Source of the DNA: Verrucomicrobiota bacterium
GTDB taxonomy: Bacteria > Verrucomicrobiota > Verrucomicrobiia > Verrucomicrobiales > DEV007
DNA: 8,109 nt
Assembly (NCBI GenBank): GCA_020630835.1
Contig: JAHDIL010000067.1
Coordinates: 1-8,109 of the forward strand
Direction: 5' to 3'
The notes beneath the pieces were generated by a model. That model saw nothing but the letters and a program-made list of their open reading frames with translations. It searched no databases and was not told the origin of the DNA. Shown in pieces: positions 7,065 to 8,109 of the stretch (positions are counted from its first letter, which is position 1; each line of letters starts with the position of its first letter). Position numbers and translations under genes: made by a program.

Positions 7065-7112
7065 GCGAGGCCGTCTCTATGGGCTGAGCAGGCATCTTTC
7101 GTCGCATCCGTT
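7057..7112. repeat. Bulged inverted repeat
   Basis: AACGGCATGCGA (7057-7068) pairs with TCGCATCCGTT (7102-7112) over 11 bp, leaving C7062 unpaired, around a 33-base loop. It overlaps the start of the doubtful 83-codon ORF. A 56-nt bulged hairpin recalls the folded form of small recombination sites, but the required core-site bases are not there. No function is assigned. Confidence 0.3.
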
Positions 7113-7503
7113 ATGACAAGCAAGCTACGCTAGCTCCAGTGCTCTTTAAGCGAGCAGATGAGCGCCTATCGATAGTGGCGATATGGGTCGCAAGCGAGAT
7201 TGTGTTCCCTTGTGTGCGTCGCTTGAAGGTTCCATGCGAAGATCTGGTATGCTGATGCTTGGTCTCGCGACCTTGAACTAGGCTTTCGGCTGGCGACAAT
7301 TGGCCTCTAGTAGCTTTGTAAAAGCCCTGATTCTCCGACGAGAGTGTGATAGCCGCTTCTACGCAGCTGTATCTCCGTCTGAAATCCCTTTTCGTAAATG
7401 CCTCAGATTCCCGTGGGAATGAGGGACTGGGAGCCTTTCCCAACTATCCGCTGGACAAGTGCTTGTTTTGAAACAGATTCGACTCGACCTTGCGTCCCAT
7501 TTC
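7065..7503. other. Non-coding stretch of about 440 bp before purM
   Basis: I see no convincing gene here. The longest minus-strand frame (7111-7443) has a mixed, low-hydrophobicity translation with no motif. The stretch carries several short inverted repeats: AGCTA/TAGCT with a 3-bp loop at 7123-7135, CGCC/GGCG around TATCGATA at 7163-7180, and CAAGCGA/TCGCTTG at 7191-7225 with a 21-bp spacer. No RNA gene, terminator with a U-run or clear promoter could be identified. It separates the minus-strand small genes from plus-strand purM and should hold the purM promoter. Confidence 0.5.
7407..7442. promoter_or_regulatory. Cluster of TCCC/GGGA palindromes upstream of purM
   Basis: ATTCCC (7407-7412) and GGGAAT (7415-7420) form a near-perfect 14-bp palindrome. 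TGGGA (7428-7432) and TCCCA (7438-7442) form a second one 8 bp further on, and GGGAC lies between them. Five GGGA/TCCC units in 36 bp, 62 to 97 bp ahead of the purM ATG, could be a regulator-binding region or the base of a leader structure. No known purine operator or riboswitch is recognised. Confidence 0.25.
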
Positions 7504-8109
7504 ATGAGCGAAGAGTTTACCTATAAGTCGTCCGGTGTTGATATCAAAGAAGCAGCCGCCCTAGTCGGAGACATCGGGGATCTGCGACAGCGGACGGAGG
7601 GAAAGCGCTCCCTCATGCAAGCCTTTGGGCTCTTTGCTGCGAGTTACGATCTTAGTGATTACAAGGAACCGGTCATTGTTACAGGATGTGATGGGGTCGG
7701 AACAAAGCTGGAGCTCCTACTCGAGCACGACCAGCTCGAGATTGCTGGCAAGGATCTGGTGGCGATGAGTGTGAATGATATCCTAACGACGGGTGGTGAT
7801 CCTTTGCTCTTTCTCGATTATGTGGGTATCGGCGCGATTGATAAGGCTAAGATCAAGCGCCTTATCGGAGGCATGGCAGAGTATTTGGAGGACTGCGACT
7901 GCATTCTCGCTGGCGGGGAAACGGCAGAGATGCCCGGGATCGTTCCTGATGGAGTGATCGAACTCAGTGGCTTTTGTGTGGGAGCCGCCGAAAAACCCAA
8001 TTTGATCGACCCCTCCGTTATCGAGGTGGGGGATGTGTTGATCGGCTATCCCTCTGATAGCTTTCATGCCAATGGCTGGTCTCTGGTCAGAAAGATTCTG
8101 GCGGCCCAT
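7504..8109 (+). CDS. purM: Phosphoribosylformylglycinamidine cyclo-ligase (AIR synthetase), C-terminus cut by window edge
   Basis: This enzyme closes the imidazole ring in purine synthesis, turning FGAM and ATP into aminoimidazole ribonucleotide in the cytoplasm. The window holds 202 of the usual roughly 330-345 residues. Signature motifs are the N-terminal YKSSGVDI (7-14), DGVGTK (63-68), MSVNDILTTGGDP (88-100), GGETAEMPG (137-145) and the nucleotide-region SFHANGWSLVRKIL (186-199). SFHANGW stands where the E. coli enzyme has GPHSNGY, a conservative change. The start at ATG 7504 fits the family N-terminus; the frame is open further upstream (a GTG at 7459), but that would add an unusual extension. 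There is no ribosome binding site. It is the only plus-strand gene in the window and is unrelated in function to the peroxidase cluster. Confidence 0.96.
   Translation, partial: MSEEFTYKSSGVDIKEAAALVGDIGDLRQRTEGKRSLMQAFGLFAASYDLSDYKEPVIVTGCDGVGTKLELLLEHDQLEIAGKDLVAMSVNDILTTGGDPLLFLDYVGIGAIDKAKIKRLIGGMAEYLEDCDCILAGGETAEMPGIVPDGVIELSGFCVGAAEKPNLIDPSVIEVGDVLIGYPSDSFHANGWSLVRKILAAH

Noticed and set aside
6862..7116. Plus-strand ORF of 84 codons
   Set aside because: It has no ribosome binding site or recognisable pattern; the opposite-strand frame at 6813-7064 is slightly more protein-like and is itself doubtful.
6689..7123. 144-codon minus-strand ORF
   Set aside because: It starts at a TTG, runs out of frame through the first 90 bases of the better two-TM gene, and its translation is mixed in composition with no domain or hydrophobic pattern.
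7111..7443. 110-codon minus-strand ORF upstream of purM
   Set aside because: It has no motif, no hydrophobic or domain-like pattern and no ribosome binding site, and it lies across several inverted repeats and the likely purM promoter region.
7783..8109. Minus-strand ORF at the right edge
   Set aside because: It is the antisense shadow of purM, whose own frame carries all the expected motifs.

Overview
The window looks like a chromosomal segment of a Gram-negative-type bacterium of medium GC content. Several genes have no recognisable Shine-Dalgarno sequence, and the start of the partial PurM resembles verrucomicrobial (Opitutae-like) proteins. That placement rests on recall rather than a search and is tentative.

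Region 1 (1-5201, all minus strand) is the distinctive part. In transcription order it holds an exported animal-type heme peroxidase (myeloperoxidase/lactoperoxidase superfamily), an OmpR/CusR-like response regulator, its HAMP-type sensor histidine kinase, and a SulP/SLC26-family anion transporter that runs off the left edge. Gaps are 41, 15 and 97 bp, so the four genes could be one transcription unit. A perfect 12-bp inverted repeat with a 6-bp spacer lies 15 to 44 bp upstream of the peroxidase start. Its inner part matches the half-sites and spacing of the copper box bound by CusR-type regulators. A GC-rich hairpin spans the end of the peroxidase gene and could lower expression of the downstream genes. 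The simplest reading is a signal-responsive extracytoplasmic peroxidase module that controls itself through its own two-component system and has a linked anion transporter. Whether the transported anion is a peroxidase substrate (halide or thiocyanate) is hypothesis.

Region 2 (5246-7503) is a loosely packed stretch of small minus-strand genes of unknown function. It holds a one-TM protein whose reading frame seems broken at a run of five G, a DUF6869-like soluble protein, a two-TM small membrane protein and a doubtful 83-codon ORF. The 440 bp beyond that ORF carry several short inverted repeats but no convincing gene. This looks like accessory or decaying DNA. One inter-gene segment weakly resembles an integron attC site, but not enough to call.

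Region 3 (7504-8109, plus strand) is the first 202 codons of purM, a purine-biosynthesis housekeeping gene that continues past the right edge.
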